DNA of 64,000 nucleotides, from contig NZ_JAKFHA010000001.1 in assembly GCF_021502675.1 (NCBI RefSeq), positions 881,687 through 945,686 on the forward strand, written 5' to 3'. The position numbers were made by a program, and so were the translations under genes. This stretch comes from Yinghuangia soli. GTDB taxonomy: Bacteria; Actinomycetota; Actinomycetes; Streptomycetales; Streptomycetaceae. The notes below the pieces were generated by a model. That model saw only the letters and a list, made by a program, of their open reading frames with translations. It had not been told where the DNA came from and did no database searches. This document shows positions 25,869 through 34,857 of the stretch, one piece after another; the stretch's first letter is position 1; each line of letters begins with the position of its first letter.

Positions 25869-26753
25869 ATGACCAAGAGCGTGGTCGTGACGGGCGCGAC
25901 CAGCGGGATCGGTCTCGCGACCGCCCTGGAACTGGCCCGGGCCGGACTCGACGTCATCGGCACCGCACGGACCGAGGACAAGGCGCAGCGGCTGCGCGAG
26001 GCCGCCGAGCGCGAGGGCCTCGGGGTGCGCACCGTCCTTCTCGACGTGTGCGATGCGACCTCCACGGTCCGCGCTTTCACCGAGATCGCCACGATGACCG
26101 GCGGCGGCCCGTGGGCCGTGGTCAACAACGCCGGATTCGCCCAGCCGGGCGCAGTGGAGGACGTCGAGGACGAGCAGGTGCGCCTGCAGCTGGAGACCAA
26201 CCTGGTCGCCCCGGCGCGCATCGCCCGCCTGGTGCTGCCGCAGATGCGCCAGCGGCGCAGCGGCCGCATCGTCAACATCTCGTCGATCTCGGGCCGCGTG
26301 TCGGCGCCCTTCCTGGGCTGGTACTGCGCGAGCAAGCAGGGGCTGGCCGCGATGTCGGACGCGCTGCGCATCGAGGTCGCGCAGTTCGGCGTCAAGGTGG
26401 TGCTGATCGAGCCGGGCAGCTTCGGCACGGACATCTGGGAGCGCAGCATGAGCCGCCTCCCGCCGCGCAAGCACTCCGCGTACGTCGACTCGTACGAGCT
26501 GGCCGACGACATCCTGCGGCGCTCGGCGTCGCTGCCGTCGCCGATGCCGGTCGCGGCGGCCGTGCGGCACGCGCTGCTGACCCCGCGGCCGCGGCCGCGC
26601 TACCTGGTGGGCAGCGACGCCAAGGCCGGTGCGGTGCTGGACGCGCTGGCGCCGCGGGCGGTGTCGGACTACGCGAAGGGCGTGGCGACCGGGCTGCGCA
26701 CGCCGCCCGAGCCGGTGGTCCGGCTGCTCGCCAAGATCTCGCGGCGGCACTGA
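25869..26753 (+). CDS. Short-chain dehydrogenase/reductase
   Basis: The 294-residue oxidoreductase has the NAD(P)-binding TGATSGIG near residues 9-16. NNAG is near 90, the catalytic Ser is in NISSISG, and Tyr and Lys are in YCASKQG. The C-terminal 60 residues (PRPRPRYLVGSDAK) are typical of SDRs acting on lipids or steroids. ATG at 25869 follows GAAGAAGGA. The stop codon lies inside the first of three copies of an 11-base repeat. Confidence 0.9.
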   Translation: MTKSVVVTGATSGIGLATALELARAGLDVIGTARTEDKAQRLREAAEREGLGVRTVLLDVCDATSTVRAFTEIATMTGGGPWAVVNNAGFAQPGAVEDVEDEQVRLQLETNLVAPARIARLVLPQMRQRRSGRIVNISSISGRVSAPFLGWYCASKQGLAAMSDALRIEVAQFGVKVVLIEPGSFGTDIWERSMSRLPPRKHSAYVDSYELADDILRRSASLPSPMPVAAAVRHALLTPRPRPRYLVGSDAKAGAVLDALAPRAVSDYAKGVATGLRTPPEPVVRLLAKISRRH

Positions 26754-26780
26754 CCGGATACTGACCGGATACTGACCGGG
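26749..26780 (+). repeat. Three tandem 11-base repeats over the SDR stop codon
   Basis: ACTGACCGGAT occurs at 26749-26759 and 26760-26770, and a partial third copy (ACTGACCGGG) runs to 26780. The stop TGA is in the first copy. Confidence 0.9.
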
Positions 26781-26843
26781 TCCTGCGCGGGTCGGCGGGC
26801 ACCCCTGGTCGGCGCACGCGCCGCGGGATGACACGCTTGGTCC

Positions 26844-27305
26844 ATGCAGGCGTATAACGAGCGACTCGTGGTGCCGACGTCCTGGTGGGGCCTGGTGGCC
26901 GGGGGCGGGCTGGTGGGCGGGCTGATGCTGCTCCCGGTCGGCCTGGCCGCGTCCGCGGTCGGAGTCGTCGCGGCAGCGGCGCTGACCGCGTGGCTGGTGA
27001 CCGCGTACGGCTCGGCCCGGGTACGGATCACCGACGGGTTCCTGGAGGCCGGCCGGGCCCGGCTGCCGCTGGACGCGCTGGGCGAGGCGACCGCGCTGGA
27101 CGCCGAGGAAGCCCGGGCACTGCGCATGGAGGCGGCCGACCCGCGGGCGTTCATGCTGCTGCGCAGCTATGTGCCGACCGCGGTGCGGGTCGAGGTCGCG
27201 GACCCCGCGGACCCGACGCCGTACCTGTACCTGTCGTCGCGGAACCCGGCGCGCCTGGTCGAGGTGCTGGACGCGGTACGCCGGCGGAACGCCGCGCAAA
27301 GCTGA
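26844..27305 (+). CDS. DUF3093 membrane protein
   Basis: The 153-residue protein is the counterpart of Rv2698. The start YNERLVVPTSWW is family-typical, followed by two membrane segments (about 15-55), then a soluble region with ARVRITDGFLEAGRARLP and a DPTPYLYLSSRNP segment close to the family signature. Function unknown. It converges on DUF4193, which in mycobacteria is also the neighbour. No obvious ribosome binding site beyond GGTCC is seen. Confidence 0.88.
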   Translation: MQAYNERLVVPTSWWGLVAGGGLVGGLMLLPVGLAASAVGVVAAAALTAWLVTAYGSARVRITDGFLEAGRARLPLDALGEATALDAEEARALRMEAADPRAFMLLRSYVPTAVRVEVADPADPTPYLYLSSRNPARLVEVLDAVRRRNAAQS

Positions 27306-27520
27306 GGCGGGCCGGCTCGGGGCGCGCGGCGGTGCCGCGCGTTCTGTCCTTGTCCGCCCCGGACGGGTGCTCGTGTGCGCGGGCGCACAGGGCGCCCGCA
27401 GGTCGCGTGCGGGGGCGCATACGGGTGCGGACGCGGAAGAACGCCCGCCGGCAATACGGCGGACGTCCCGAGTCTGCGGCCCCGGAGAGCCGGTGCGCCC
27501 CCGTCACGGGGGATGCTCGT

Positions 27521-27597
27521 ATCGATCATCGGCAGGGGCGGTCCGCTCCTGCCAGGACCCGGTCGCGTGCGCAGGGTTCCGCTTGCCGATGATCGAT
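27521..27597. terminator. Long inverted repeat between DUF3093 and DUF4193
   Basis: ATCGATCATCGGCA (27521-27534) is perfectly repeated in inverse at 27584-27597. A competing inner hairpin GGCAGGGGCGG/CCGCTCCTGCC overlaps the left arm. It may end both convergent genes. The rest of the gap 27306-27631 shows no gene. Confidence 0.55.
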
Positions 27598-27631
27598 CCT
27601 GAGCAGGCCTGAGGCCCGAAGGATCGGGATG

Positions 27632-27928
27632 TCAGGCGCAGTCGACGCAGATGGTCTGGCCGTCCTTCTCGGCGGCCAGCTGGCTGCGGTGGTGCACGAG
27701 GAAGCAGCGCGAGCAGGTGAACTCGTCGGCCTGCCGGGGCAGCACCCGCACGGACAGCTCTTCGTTCGAGAGGTCCGCACCGGGCAGCTCCAAGCTCTCG
27801 GCCTGGTCGAACTCGTCGACGTCGACCGCACCGGCCGACTTGTCGACGCGCCGGGCCTTGAGCTCCTCGATGCTGTCTTCGTTGACGTCGTCGTCAGTCT
27901 TGCGTGGAGTGTCGTAATCAGTCGCCAT
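27632..27928 (-). CDS. DUF4193 protein with zinc-ribbon-like C-terminus
   Basis: The 98-residue protein is the counterpart of Rv2699c. The acidic N-terminal half carries SIEELKARR. The C-terminal part carries paired cysteines CSRC and CVDC, suitable for a zinc site. The start MATDYDTPRKTDDD matches the family. Function unknown, though the family is near-universal in Actinobacteria. It converges on DUF3093. Confidence 0.92.
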   Translation of the reverse strand: MATDYDTPRKTDDDVNEDSIEELKARRVDKSAGAVDVDEFDQAESLELPGADLSNEELSVRVLPRQADEFTCSRCFLVHHRSQLAAEKDGQTICVDCA

Positions 27929-28156
27929 ATACCTCTCCCCCTCCGGGTGGATCTGCTTGCCGATGCGTCCGTGAACGCGTCCTTCAGCGCACGTAACGCA
28001 TCAGGGGCCGGAGTTGTGCCCGACCTGAGGCGCAGATTCTGCCTCATAGCAAGGCTTGTTACTCAATCGACACCCAACCGAACCCCCGAAGAGGTGACTT
28101 GGTTGGATGGGTGGCCCACTGTAACTCTCCATGATGGCCGGTAACCAGGAGGAATC

Positions 28157-28675
28157 GTGACGGTCTACGCGCTTGGTGAACAAGTACCCGTCGTGCACCC
28201 GGATGCCTACGTCCACCCCGACGCCGTGGTGATCGGCAGCGTGGAAATCGGCGCGGGGTCGACGGTATGGCCGTCCGCGGTACTCCGGGCCGACTACGGC
28301 CGGATTGTCGTCGGGGAGCGTACATCCATCCAGGACGGCTCGGTCCTCCATGTCAGTGCGGGTCTGGTCACACGGGTCGGCGACAGGTGCGTGATCGGGC
28401 ACCTCGTGCACCTCGAAGGCTGCACGATCGAGGACGACTGCCTGGTCGGCAACGGCGCGATCGTGCTGCACGAGGCCGTGGTGCGGAGCGGCGCGCTGGT
28501 GGGTGCGGGCGCCTTCGTCGGCAACCGCGTCGAGGTGCCGCCGTACGCCACGGCCCTGGGCGTACCGGCCAAGATGCGCCTGGATAGCGTCAAGCCCGGC
28601 GCATTCGACGCCGCGGTGCGGAATTACGTGGACAACGGGCAGCGTTTCAAGCGCGAACTGCGCCGCATCGACTGA
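28157..28675 (+). CDS. Gamma-class carbonic anhydrase-like protein
   Basis: The 172-residue protein is a left-handed beta-helix of hexapeptide repeats. Its histidines VLH and GHLVH (GHxxH) match the three metal ligands of gamma-carbonic anhydrases. It could hydrate CO2 as a trimer, or be an inactive relative such as PaaY/YrdA. GTG at 28157 follows AGGAGG at 6 bases. It stands at the head of a rightward run; the ABC exporter genes follow 52 bases downstream. Confidence 0.88.
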   Translation: MTVYALGEQVPVVHPDAYVHPDAVVIGSVEIGAGSTVWPSAVLRADYGRIVVGERTSIQDGSVLHVSAGLVTRVGDRCVIGHLVHLEGCTIEDDCLVGNGAIVLHEAVVRSGALVGAGAFVGNRVEVPPYATALGVPAKMRLDSVKPGAFDAAVRNYVDNGQRFKRELRRID

Positions 28676-28727
28676 GCGCGCCCGGCTGCAGACTCACGGC
28701 CTCACGGGGCCCCGGACAGGGAGAAGA

Positions 28728-29699
28728 GTGCTCGACCTCATAGGACTCGGGAAGCGGTTCGGAGACAAGACGGTCCTGCAGGACCTGTCGTTCTCCGTCG
28801 GCCCCGGGCAGATGTTCGGCTTCGTCGGCACCAACGGGGCCGGCAAGACCACCACGATGCGGATCGCCATGGGCGTCCTGGCCGGCGACCGCGGCGAGGT
28901 GCGGTGGCAGGGCCGCGCGGCCGACGCGGGGACGCGGCGGCGCTGGGGCTACATGCCCGAGGAGCGCGGCCTCTACGCGAAGATGCGGATCCTCGACCAG
29001 CTGGTGTACTTCGCCGAGCTGCACGGCATGTCCCGGCCGGACGCCCGGCGCTCCGCCGAGGAGTGGCTGCGCACCCTGGGCGTCTCCGGGGCGCCCGGCG
29101 ACCGCCTGGAGACCCTGTCGCTGGGCAACCAGCAGCGCGTGCAGCTGGCCGCGGCGCTGGTCCACGAGCCGGAGCTGCTGATCCTGGACGAGCCGTTCTC
29201 GGGCCTCGACCCGGTCGGCGTGGACGTGATGGCCCAGGCGCTGCGCAGCCGGGTCGAGCGCGGCGTCTCGGTGGTCTTCTCCAGCCACCAGCTGGAGCTG
29301 GTCGAGCAGCTGTGCGACGCGGTCGGGATCATCAAGGACGGCCGCATGCACGCCGTGGGCACCGTGCAGGAGCTCCGCGGCGGCGACCGGGCGGTCCGCT
29401 ACCGCGTGCAGGTCGACGCACCGGGCCCGTGGGCGCACGCCGTGCCGGGCGTCACGGTGCTCGCCGACGGCGCCGACGGCGTCCTGGTCGAGCTCGCCCC
29501 GGGCACCGGCGAGCAGGGCCTCCTGGACGCCGCCCGGGCGGCCGGGCGGGTCCGCGCCTTCGCCCCGGTGGACCCCTCGCTGGCGGAACTGTTCCGCGAA
29601 GTGGTCAACGGCACCGCGCACGCCCCCTCAGAAGCCCCCTCAGGGCCCTCAGAAGCCCCCTCATGGCCCGCCGAAGGCCGCGAGGAGGCCCGCGCATGA
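28728..29699 (+). CDS. ABC exporter ATP-binding protein, NatA-like
   Basis: The 323-residue ATPase has Walker A GTNGAGKTT near 35-43, signature LSLGNQQRVQLA, Walker B LLILDEP and the H-loop SSHQ. The extra C-terminal domain (about 225-300) with the AVRYRVQV segment is typical of the EcsA/NatA-type exporters (DUF4162). GTG at 28728 follows GGGAGAAG. The tail holds an 18-base direct repeat giving PSEAPSGPSEAPS. Its stop overlaps the permease start (ATGA). Confidence 0.92.
   Translation: MLDLIGLGKRFGDKTVLQDLSFSVGPGQMFGFVGTNGAGKTTTMRIAMGVLAGDRGEVRWQGRAADAGTRRRWGYMPEERGLYAKMRILDQLVYFAELHGMSRPDARRSAEEWLRTLGVSGAPGDRLETLSLGNQQRVQLAAALVHEPELLILDEPFSGLDPVGVDVMAQALRSRVERGVSVVFSSHQLELVEQLCDAVGIIKDGRMHAVGTVQELRGGDRAVRYRVQVDAPGPWAHAVPGVTVLADGADGVLVELAPGTGEQGLLDAARAAGRVRAFAPVDPSLAELFREVVNGTAHAPSEAPSGPSEAPSWPAEGREEARA
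29627..29665 (+). repeat. 18-base direct repeat inside the ABC ATPase 3' end
   Basis: CCCTCAGAAGCCCCCTCA is present twice, separated by 3 bases, and lengthens the protein tail in frame by a PSEAPS unit. Confidence 0.8.
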
Positions 29700-30895
29700 C
29701 GTCCCCGACTGCAGATCCCACGTCGCGCTTCTGGGCGTCTGTGCGGCTCGTGGCGCGCCGCGAGTTCACCGAGCGGATCCGGGACCGCGGATTCCTCATC
29801 CAGGTCGGCGTCATGCTGGCCGTGCTGCTGGCCGCGGTGGCCATCCCGGCCGCCATCGGCAGCGGGTCGGACAAGTACGACGTGGCCTTCGGCGGACCGC
29901 AGCAGGCCCGCGTCGGCCAGGTCGCGGCCGCCCAGGCCCAGCTGCTCGACACCGACGTGACGGTCAAGACGTACCCGGACGACGCAGCCGCGCTCAAGGC
30001 CGTCGAGGACGGCGACCTGGACGCCTACGTGGCCGGCGGGCGCATCGTCGTGCACCGCGACCTCGACCAGAACCTCGCGGCCGTGCTGCAGAGCGCGTAC
30101 GCCACCGTCGAGCGGGACAACAGGCTCACCGCAGCCGGCATCGACGCGGCCGCGGTCGACCAGGCGCTGCAGGTGCAGCCGCTGGCCAAGCAGACCCTGG
30201 ACCCGGACGCCGACGAGCGCGACAAGCGCAAGGGCATCGCGTTCCTGGGCGTGCTGATGCTCTACGGCATGCTCATGCTCTTCTCGGTGTGGGTGGCCAA
30301 CGGCGTGGTCGAGGAGAAGTCCAGCCGGATCGTGGAGATCCTGCTGGCCGCGGTCCCGGCCCGCGCGCTGCTGACCGGCAAGGTGATCGGCATCGGCCTG
30401 CTCGGCCTGCTGCAGATGGCGCTGACCGCGGCCGTCGGCCTGGCCGCCGCGTCCGGCCTCGGCACCATCGAGCTGACCGGCTCGATGGTCTACCCGGCCG
30501 CGCTCGTGGTGGCCTGGTTCGTGCTCGGCTACGCGATCTACGCGTGCATGTTCGCCGCGGCCGCCGCGCGCGTCTCGCGCATGGAGGACCTGCAGAACGT
30601 CATCACGCCGATGACCTCGCTGCTGATCGCGTCGTTCTTCGTGGCGATCTTCGCGGGCCAGTCAGGCGGCACGTTCGCGCAGATCCTGGCCTATGTGCCG
30701 CCGTTCTCCGCGATGCTGCAGCCGGTGATGACGGCGAGCGGCGACCTCGCGGTGTGGCAGAACCTCCTCGCGGCCGGCATCTCGGTCGTGGCCCTGGTCG
30801 GCCTCATGATCGCGGCGGCCCGGGTCTACGAGGGCGCCGTGCTGCGCACCGGCGGGAAGGTCCCCGTCAAGGACGCCTGGGGCAAGGGCTCCTGA
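29696..30895 (+). CDS. ABC-2 type permease, NatB-like
   Basis: The 399-residue protein has one membrane span near residues 35-55, a large extracytoplasmic domain (about 58-180), then five or six spans. The motif VANGVVEEKSSRIVEILLAAVPARALLTGKV is characteristic of NatB/ABC-2 exporters. It forms the exporter with the upstream ATPase. Na+ or another small substrate, including peptides, is possible. Given the nearby K+ genes a Na+ role is attractive, but unproven. A strong terminator follows. Confidence 0.9.
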   Translation: MTSPTADPTSRFWASVRLVARREFTERIRDRGFLIQVGVMLAVLLAAVAIPAAIGSGSDKYDVAFGGPQQARVGQVAAAQAQLLDTDVTVKTYPDDAAALKAVEDGDLDAYVAGGRIVVHRDLDQNLAAVLQSAYATVERDNRLTAAGIDAAAVDQALQVQPLAKQTLDPDADERDKRKGIAFLGVLMLYGMLMLFSVWVANGVVEEKSSRIVEILLAAVPARALLTGKVIGIGLLGLLQMALTAAVGLAAASGLGTIELTGSMVYPAALVVAWFVLGYAIYACMFAAAAARVSRMEDLQNVITPMTSLLIASFFVAIFAGQSGGTFAQILAYVPPFSAMLQPVMTASGDLAVWQNLLAAGISVVALVGLMIAAARVYEGAVLRTGGKVPVKDAWGKGS

Positions 30896-30910
30896 CGCGC
30901 TGACGCCGCA

Positions 30911-30957
30911 CACGCCGAGGCCCGGCACCCCAGACGGGGGTGCCGGGCCTCGGCGTG
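30911..30957. terminator. Strong terminator between convergent genes
   Basis: A perfect 21-bp stem (30911-30931 with 30937-30957) with a 5-base loop separates the ABC permease and the desaturase gene. Confidence 0.9.
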
Positions 30958-31047
30958 CTGCTCGAGTACTGCTTGCGTGATGCCTGTGTGCCTGCCCTGC
31001 GCGTCCGTACGCCGTCGCCGCGTGCGGCCGCGCCTTCCCGGGAAGGG

Positions 31048-31998
31048 TCAGGCGCCGCGGGCCGCCGCGCGGGCCTTGCGGGCCGCCAGGCGCTCGTCGA
31101 AGTCCGCGGCCTTGCTCTCCAGGACGGCCAGGAACGCGGCCAGCTCCTCGCGGGCCTGCTCGCCCTCGGCACCGAGGTCGCAGCGCTCCATGATCTTGAG
31201 GTTGCGCAGCACCGGCTGCAGCACGTCGTCGAGGTGGATGCGCAGGTTGTAGACGCCGCCCACGGCCATCTTGAGCGACGCGCGCTCGAAGCCGGAGATG
31301 CCGTGCCCGGGCATCCGGAAGCCGGTGATCATGTCGCTGACGGCCCGCATGGCGGCGTCCGGGGACAGCTCGAACGCGGACTTGAGCAGGTTCCGGTAGA
31401 AGACCATGTGCAGGTTCTCGTCGGTCGCAATGCGCGCGAGCATCTGCTCGGCCAGCGGGTCGCCGCACTCCCGGCCGGAGTTGCGGTGCGAGACGCGCGT
31501 CGCCAGCTCCTGGAAGGTCACGTACGCGACGACGTGCAGCGGGTGGTCCATGTGGTCGCCGTGGTAGCCCGCCTCCATGTGCTCCATGCGGGAGCGCTCG
31601 AGGGCGACCGGGTCGACCGCGCGCGTGGCCATCAGGTAGTCGCGGATCGCGATGCCGTGCCGGCCCTCTTCGGCGGTCCAGCGGTGCACCCAGGTGCCCC
31701 ACGCGCCGTCCCGGCCGAACATGTTGGCGATCTCGAAGTGGTAGCTCGGCAGGTTGTCCTCGGTGAGGAGGTTCAGCGTGAGCGAGATGCGGCCGACCTC
31801 GGTCAGCTCGGACTGCTCGGGACGCCAGGCCTCGCCGCCCAGGACGCCGTCGAAGTCGCGGCCGCGGCTGTACGGCACGTACTCGTGCGGGAACCACTCC
31901 TTGGCGATGGCCAGGTGCCGGTCGAGTTCGACCGCGACGACCTGCTCCAGTTCGCGCAGCAGGTCGATTCCGGTCGGGGCGGGGGCGATCAGGGTCAC
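31048..31998 (-). CDS. Acyl-ACP desaturase (soluble di-iron)
   Basis: This predicted enzyme inserts a double bond into acyl-ACP using O2 and a di-iron centre. The 316-residue protein has di-iron ligands in TEDNLPSYH near 79-87, EEGRH at 110-114 and DENLH. It also has the KEWFPHEYVPY start typical of actinobacterial DesA-type enzymes. GTG at 31998 follows TTGGAG; an in-frame ATG at 32040 lacks a good site. It stands alone, with two overlapping palindromes in its promoter and no regulator beside it. Confidence 0.9.
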   Translation of the reverse strand: MTLIAPAPTGIDLLRELEQVVAVELDRHLAIAKEWFPHEYVPYSRGRDFDGVLGGEAWRPEQSELTEVGRISLTLNLLTEDNLPSYHFEIANMFGRDGAWGTWVHRWTAEEGRHGIAIRDYLMATRAVDPVALERSRMEHMEAGYHGDHMDHPLHVVAYVTFQELATRVSHRNSGRECGDPLAEQMLARIATDENLHMVFYRNLLKSAFELSPDAAMRAVSDMITGFRMPGHGISGFERASLKMAVGGVYNLRIHLDDVLQPVLRNLKIMERCDLGAEGEQAREELAAFLAVLESKAADFDERLAARKARAAARGA

Positions 31999-32361
31999 GG
32001 CGGACTCCAAGGCGTGGGTGCGGCGGGCAGAACGCAGCATGTGGACGCAGCGGCTTTCGACAACACGGGCACAGGGCTGCGTCGGCCGCGGCCTGTCCGG
32101 CTCAGGCGCACAACGCGTTCCTACGATGTCGTAACTTACGACACCGTAAGTTGTCGGGTGCCCTGCGGGCAACATGGCCGGTCAGGTACGTCGTAGTACG
32201 TCGCAGGAGTCACTGCGCACCGCGATACGGGCGTCACTGCGGGCGTCCGCAGAGGTGTCCGCAGGCGTCCGCGGACGCCGCGGCGCGCGGCATCGCCCGG
32301 CCGCGCACCCCGGCGCGGCCGGCCTTCCGGCCGGCGTTTCCGACCTGCGTTCCCGGCCTGC
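31999..32361. promoter_or_regulatory. Desaturase promoter with two overlapping palindromes
   Basis: AACTTACG-ACAC-CGTAAGTT (32133-32152) is a perfect 8-4-8 inverted repeat. TACGA-TG-TCGTA (32122-32133) is a second, with centres 15 bases apart and a shared TTACGA core. A TetR-type lipid regulator is plausible. The remainder has short direct repeats (GTACGTCG twice near 32185) and no gene. Confidence 0.6.
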
Positions 32362-33834
32362 TCAGGGCAGGCCGATGCGGACGATCAGACCGCCCTCGGT
32401 ACGCGGTTCCGCCTCGATCCAGCCGCCGTGCGCCCGGACCACCGAGCGCACGATGGACAGGCCGAGGCCCACGCCCTTGTCGCTCGCGGTGCGGTCGCCG
32501 CGCATCCGCCGGAACGGCTCGAACAGCGACTCGACGCCGTCCGGCGGGACCACCGGCCCGCTGTTGGCCACGGTCAGCAGCGCGGTGCCGCCGACCGTCG
32601 AGGTGGACATCTCCACCCAGCCGTCCGGCACGTTGTAGCGCACCGCGTTCTGGGCGAGGTTCAGCGCGACGCGTTCGAGCAGCACGAGGTTCCCGGAGAC
32701 CTCCGCCTCGCGGAAGTCCCCGCGCAGCTCCACCCCGCGGTCGGCGGCCTCGCCGGCCAGCTGCTCCAGCGTGCGGGTGGCCACTTCGGCCAGGTCGACC
32801 GGTTTGCGGTCGGTCAGCTCGTTCTCGCTGCGGGCGAGCAGCAGCAGGCCTTCGATCAGGCGTTCGCTGCGCTCGTTGGTGGCCAGCAGCTTGCCGCCCA
32901 GTTCCCGCAGATCGGGCGAGACCTCGGGATCCCCGAGCGACACTTCGAGCAGCGTGCGGTTGATGGCCAGCGGCGTGCGCAGCTCGTGCGAGGCGTTGGC
33001 GACGAACTTGCGCTGCGAGTCGAACGACCGGTCGAGGCGCTCCAGCATGTCGTCGAACGTGTCGGCGAGTTCCTTGAGTTCGTCGTCCGGACCGTCCAGG
33101 TCGATACGCCGGTGCAGCCCCGAGCCGCCGGTGCCCGCCACCGCGCGCGCGGCTGCGGTGATGCGGCCCAGCGGGCTCAGCACGCGGCCCGCCATCAGGT
33201 AGCCGAAGCCGAACGCGATCACCGAGAGCAGCACGAGCGCCAGCAGCGACTGCTGCAGAAGCGCGTGCAGGACGACGTCGCGCTGGTCGCTCTGCTGGAC
33301 CTCCAGGACGCGGTTGAACTCCTCCGGGGAGATCTGCCGGCCGAACCGGTCGTAGATCGACACGTTCTCGAAGCGGATCTCCGGCAGCTTCTGGTCCGCC
33401 AGGTTCCGCCCGACCAGCAGGTAGACGCTGCCGAGCAGCAGCACGCCGGCGATCAGGAACATGCCGCCGTACAGCGCGGTCAGCCGCATCCGGATGGACG
33501 GCCGCATCCAGTCGGGCGCCCCGCTCAGCCGCGAGGTGTACGCCGGGCCCGGATCGGTGCCCAGGATCAGCCGGCGCGTGCCCGGCGCCTTGCTGGGCTT
33601 GGGCGGCGCGCCCGGCTTCGGCGGCACCCCGGACTGACCCGGCTGCTGCCCGGACGCGCCCGGCGAGGCCTGTGCCGTCTGCGCGGCCTGCGGCGACTGC
33701 TGCGCCGGCCGGGCCGGGCCGGCCGGACCGGCCGCTTCGGAGGGCTGCGGTTTCGGGGGCCCGAAGGGCCGCGGAGGGTGCTGCGGGCGGCGCGGAGCCG
33801 CCCCCGACGACGAGGGGCCTGCCTGCTCGTTCAT
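32362..33834 (-). CDS. cutS: CutS-like sensor histidine kinase
   Basis: The 490-residue kinase has a Pro/Gln/Ala-rich cytoplasmic N-terminus (1-105) and spans near 118-142 and 195-215. Between them is a short external loop, then HAMP, HisKA with His283 in SHELRTP, and HATPase with NLAQNAVRYN and GVGLGLSIV. The CutRS call rests on gene order (suhB, small gene, regulator, kinase beside ferrochelatase) as in S. coelicolor. CutRS affects secretion stress and antibiotic output there. The external loop (about 144-192) has no cysteine, and the N-terminal extension is long for CutS, which I recall as about 414 residues. Confidence 0.75.
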   Translation of the reverse strand: MNEQAGPSSSGAAPRRPQHPPRPFGPPKPQPSEAAGPAGPARPAQQSPQAAQTAQASPGASGQQPGQSGVPPKPGAPPKPSKAPGTRRLILGTDPGPAYTSRLSGAPDWMRPSIRMRLTALYGGMFLIAGVLLLGSVYLLVGRNLADQKLPEIRFENVSIYDRFGRQISPEEFNRVLEVQQSDQRDVVLHALLQQSLLALVLLSVIAFGFGYLMAGRVLSPLGRITAAARAVAGTGGSGLHRRIDLDGPDDELKELADTFDDMLERLDRSFDSQRKFVANASHELRTPLAINRTLLEVSLGDPEVSPDLRELGGKLLATNERSERLIEGLLLLARSENELTDRKPVDLAEVATRTLEQLAGEAADRGVELRGDFREAEVSGNLVLLERVALNLAQNAVRYNVPDGWVEMSTSTVGGTALLTVANSGPVVPPDGVESLFEPFRRMRGDRTASDKGVGLGLSIVRSVVRAHGGWIEAEPRTEGGLIVRIGLP

Positions 33835-33898
33835 GCTCGTGCCTCGCTCCGTCCGGCCGCCGCTCCGGTACGAGTCCTCTTTCCGGTCCTGCCGCAGG

Positions 33899-34564
33899 TC
33901 ACGCCGACTCGCCGATGCGGTACCCGGCTCCCGGCACTGTCATGATCACGGCGGGCTCGCCGAGCTTGCGCCGCAGGGTCATGACGGTCACCCGGACCAC
34001 GTTCGTGAACGGGTCGGTGTTCTCGTCCCAGGCCTTTTCGAGCATCTGCTCGGCGGACACCACCGAACCCTCGGCGCGCATCAGCACCTCGAGCACCGCG
34101 AATTCCTTGGGCGACAGATGCACCGCGGAACCGTCCCGCACGACCTCGCGGCGGTTCGGGTCCAGGCGGATGCCCGCCCGCTCCAGGACGGGCGGCAGCG
34201 GGGTGACCGCACGGCGGCCCAACGCCCGTACCCGGGCCGTGAGTTCACTGAAGGCAAACGGCTTGGGCAGGTAGTCGTCGGCACCCAGCTCCAGGCCCTC
34301 GACGCGGTCGCTGACATCGCCCGCCGCGGTGAGCATCAGGATGCGCGTGGGCAGCCCGGTGTCGATCACCGCCCGGGCCACGTCGTCGCCGTGCACGAGA
34401 GGCAGGTCGCGGTCCAGGACCACGACGTCGTAGTCGTTGACGGCCACGCGCTCCAGAGCGGCCTCGCCGTCGTACACGACGTCGACCGCCATAGCCTCGC
34501 GCCGCAGGCCGGTCGCCACGGCGTCGGCCAGAAGCTGCTCGTCCTCGACGACGAGAACCCGCAC
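33899..34564 (-). CDS. cutR: CutR-like response regulator
   Basis: The 221-residue OmpR-family regulator has acidic residues at 7-9, phospho-acceptor Asp51 in VVVLDRDLP, Lys in KPF and a winged-helix domain (about 125-218). GTG at 34564 follows GGAAGGA at 9 bases. The kinase gene starts 64 bases after its stop, so both share a transcript. Upstream, TTACC occurs twice with an 11-base period (34675-34690), a possible self-binding site. Confidence 0.78.
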   Translation of the reverse strand: MRVLVVEDEQLLADAVATGLRREAMAVDVVYDGEAALERVAVNDYDVVVLDRDLPLVHGDDVARAVIDTGLPTRILMLTAAGDVSDRVEGLELGADDYLPKPFAFSELTARVRALGRRAVTPLPPVLERAGIRLDPNRREVVRDGSAVHLSPKEFAVLEVLMRAEGSVVSAEQMLEKAWDENTDPFTNVVRVTVMTLRRKLGEPAVIMTVPGAGYRIGESA

Positions 34565-34674
34565 GCTGGGTGTCCTTCCACTGGTTTTGGACCGTCGGCC
34601 GCCGTCCGCGGCCCGACTATGCGCCCGGCCTCGAGGGACGGCGCCGACGGTGACTCCATCTTGCCCCGCGCCCT

Positions 34675-34690
34675 GGTAAAGCAGCGGTAA
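34675..34690 (-). promoter_or_regulatory. Direct-repeat site upstream of cutR
   Basis: TTACC-N6-TTACC on the minus strand has the 11-base period used by OmpR-family dimers and lies 110 bases before the cutR start. Binding is inferred. Confidence 0.35.
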
Positions 34691-34857
34691 GCGGCGCGCC
34701 CGCCCCGTATGCGCCGTACCGCGGCAAGCATCCCAAACCATCCGGAACGCGATGCGACGAGCGTCACACGGCCCGCGGGCGTCGCGGTTTTCGCGGCGCG
34801 GGGGCAGGGGTAGGACAACCGAAACCGGCGACCATTCGAGTCACTTGGGGCCCCCAC

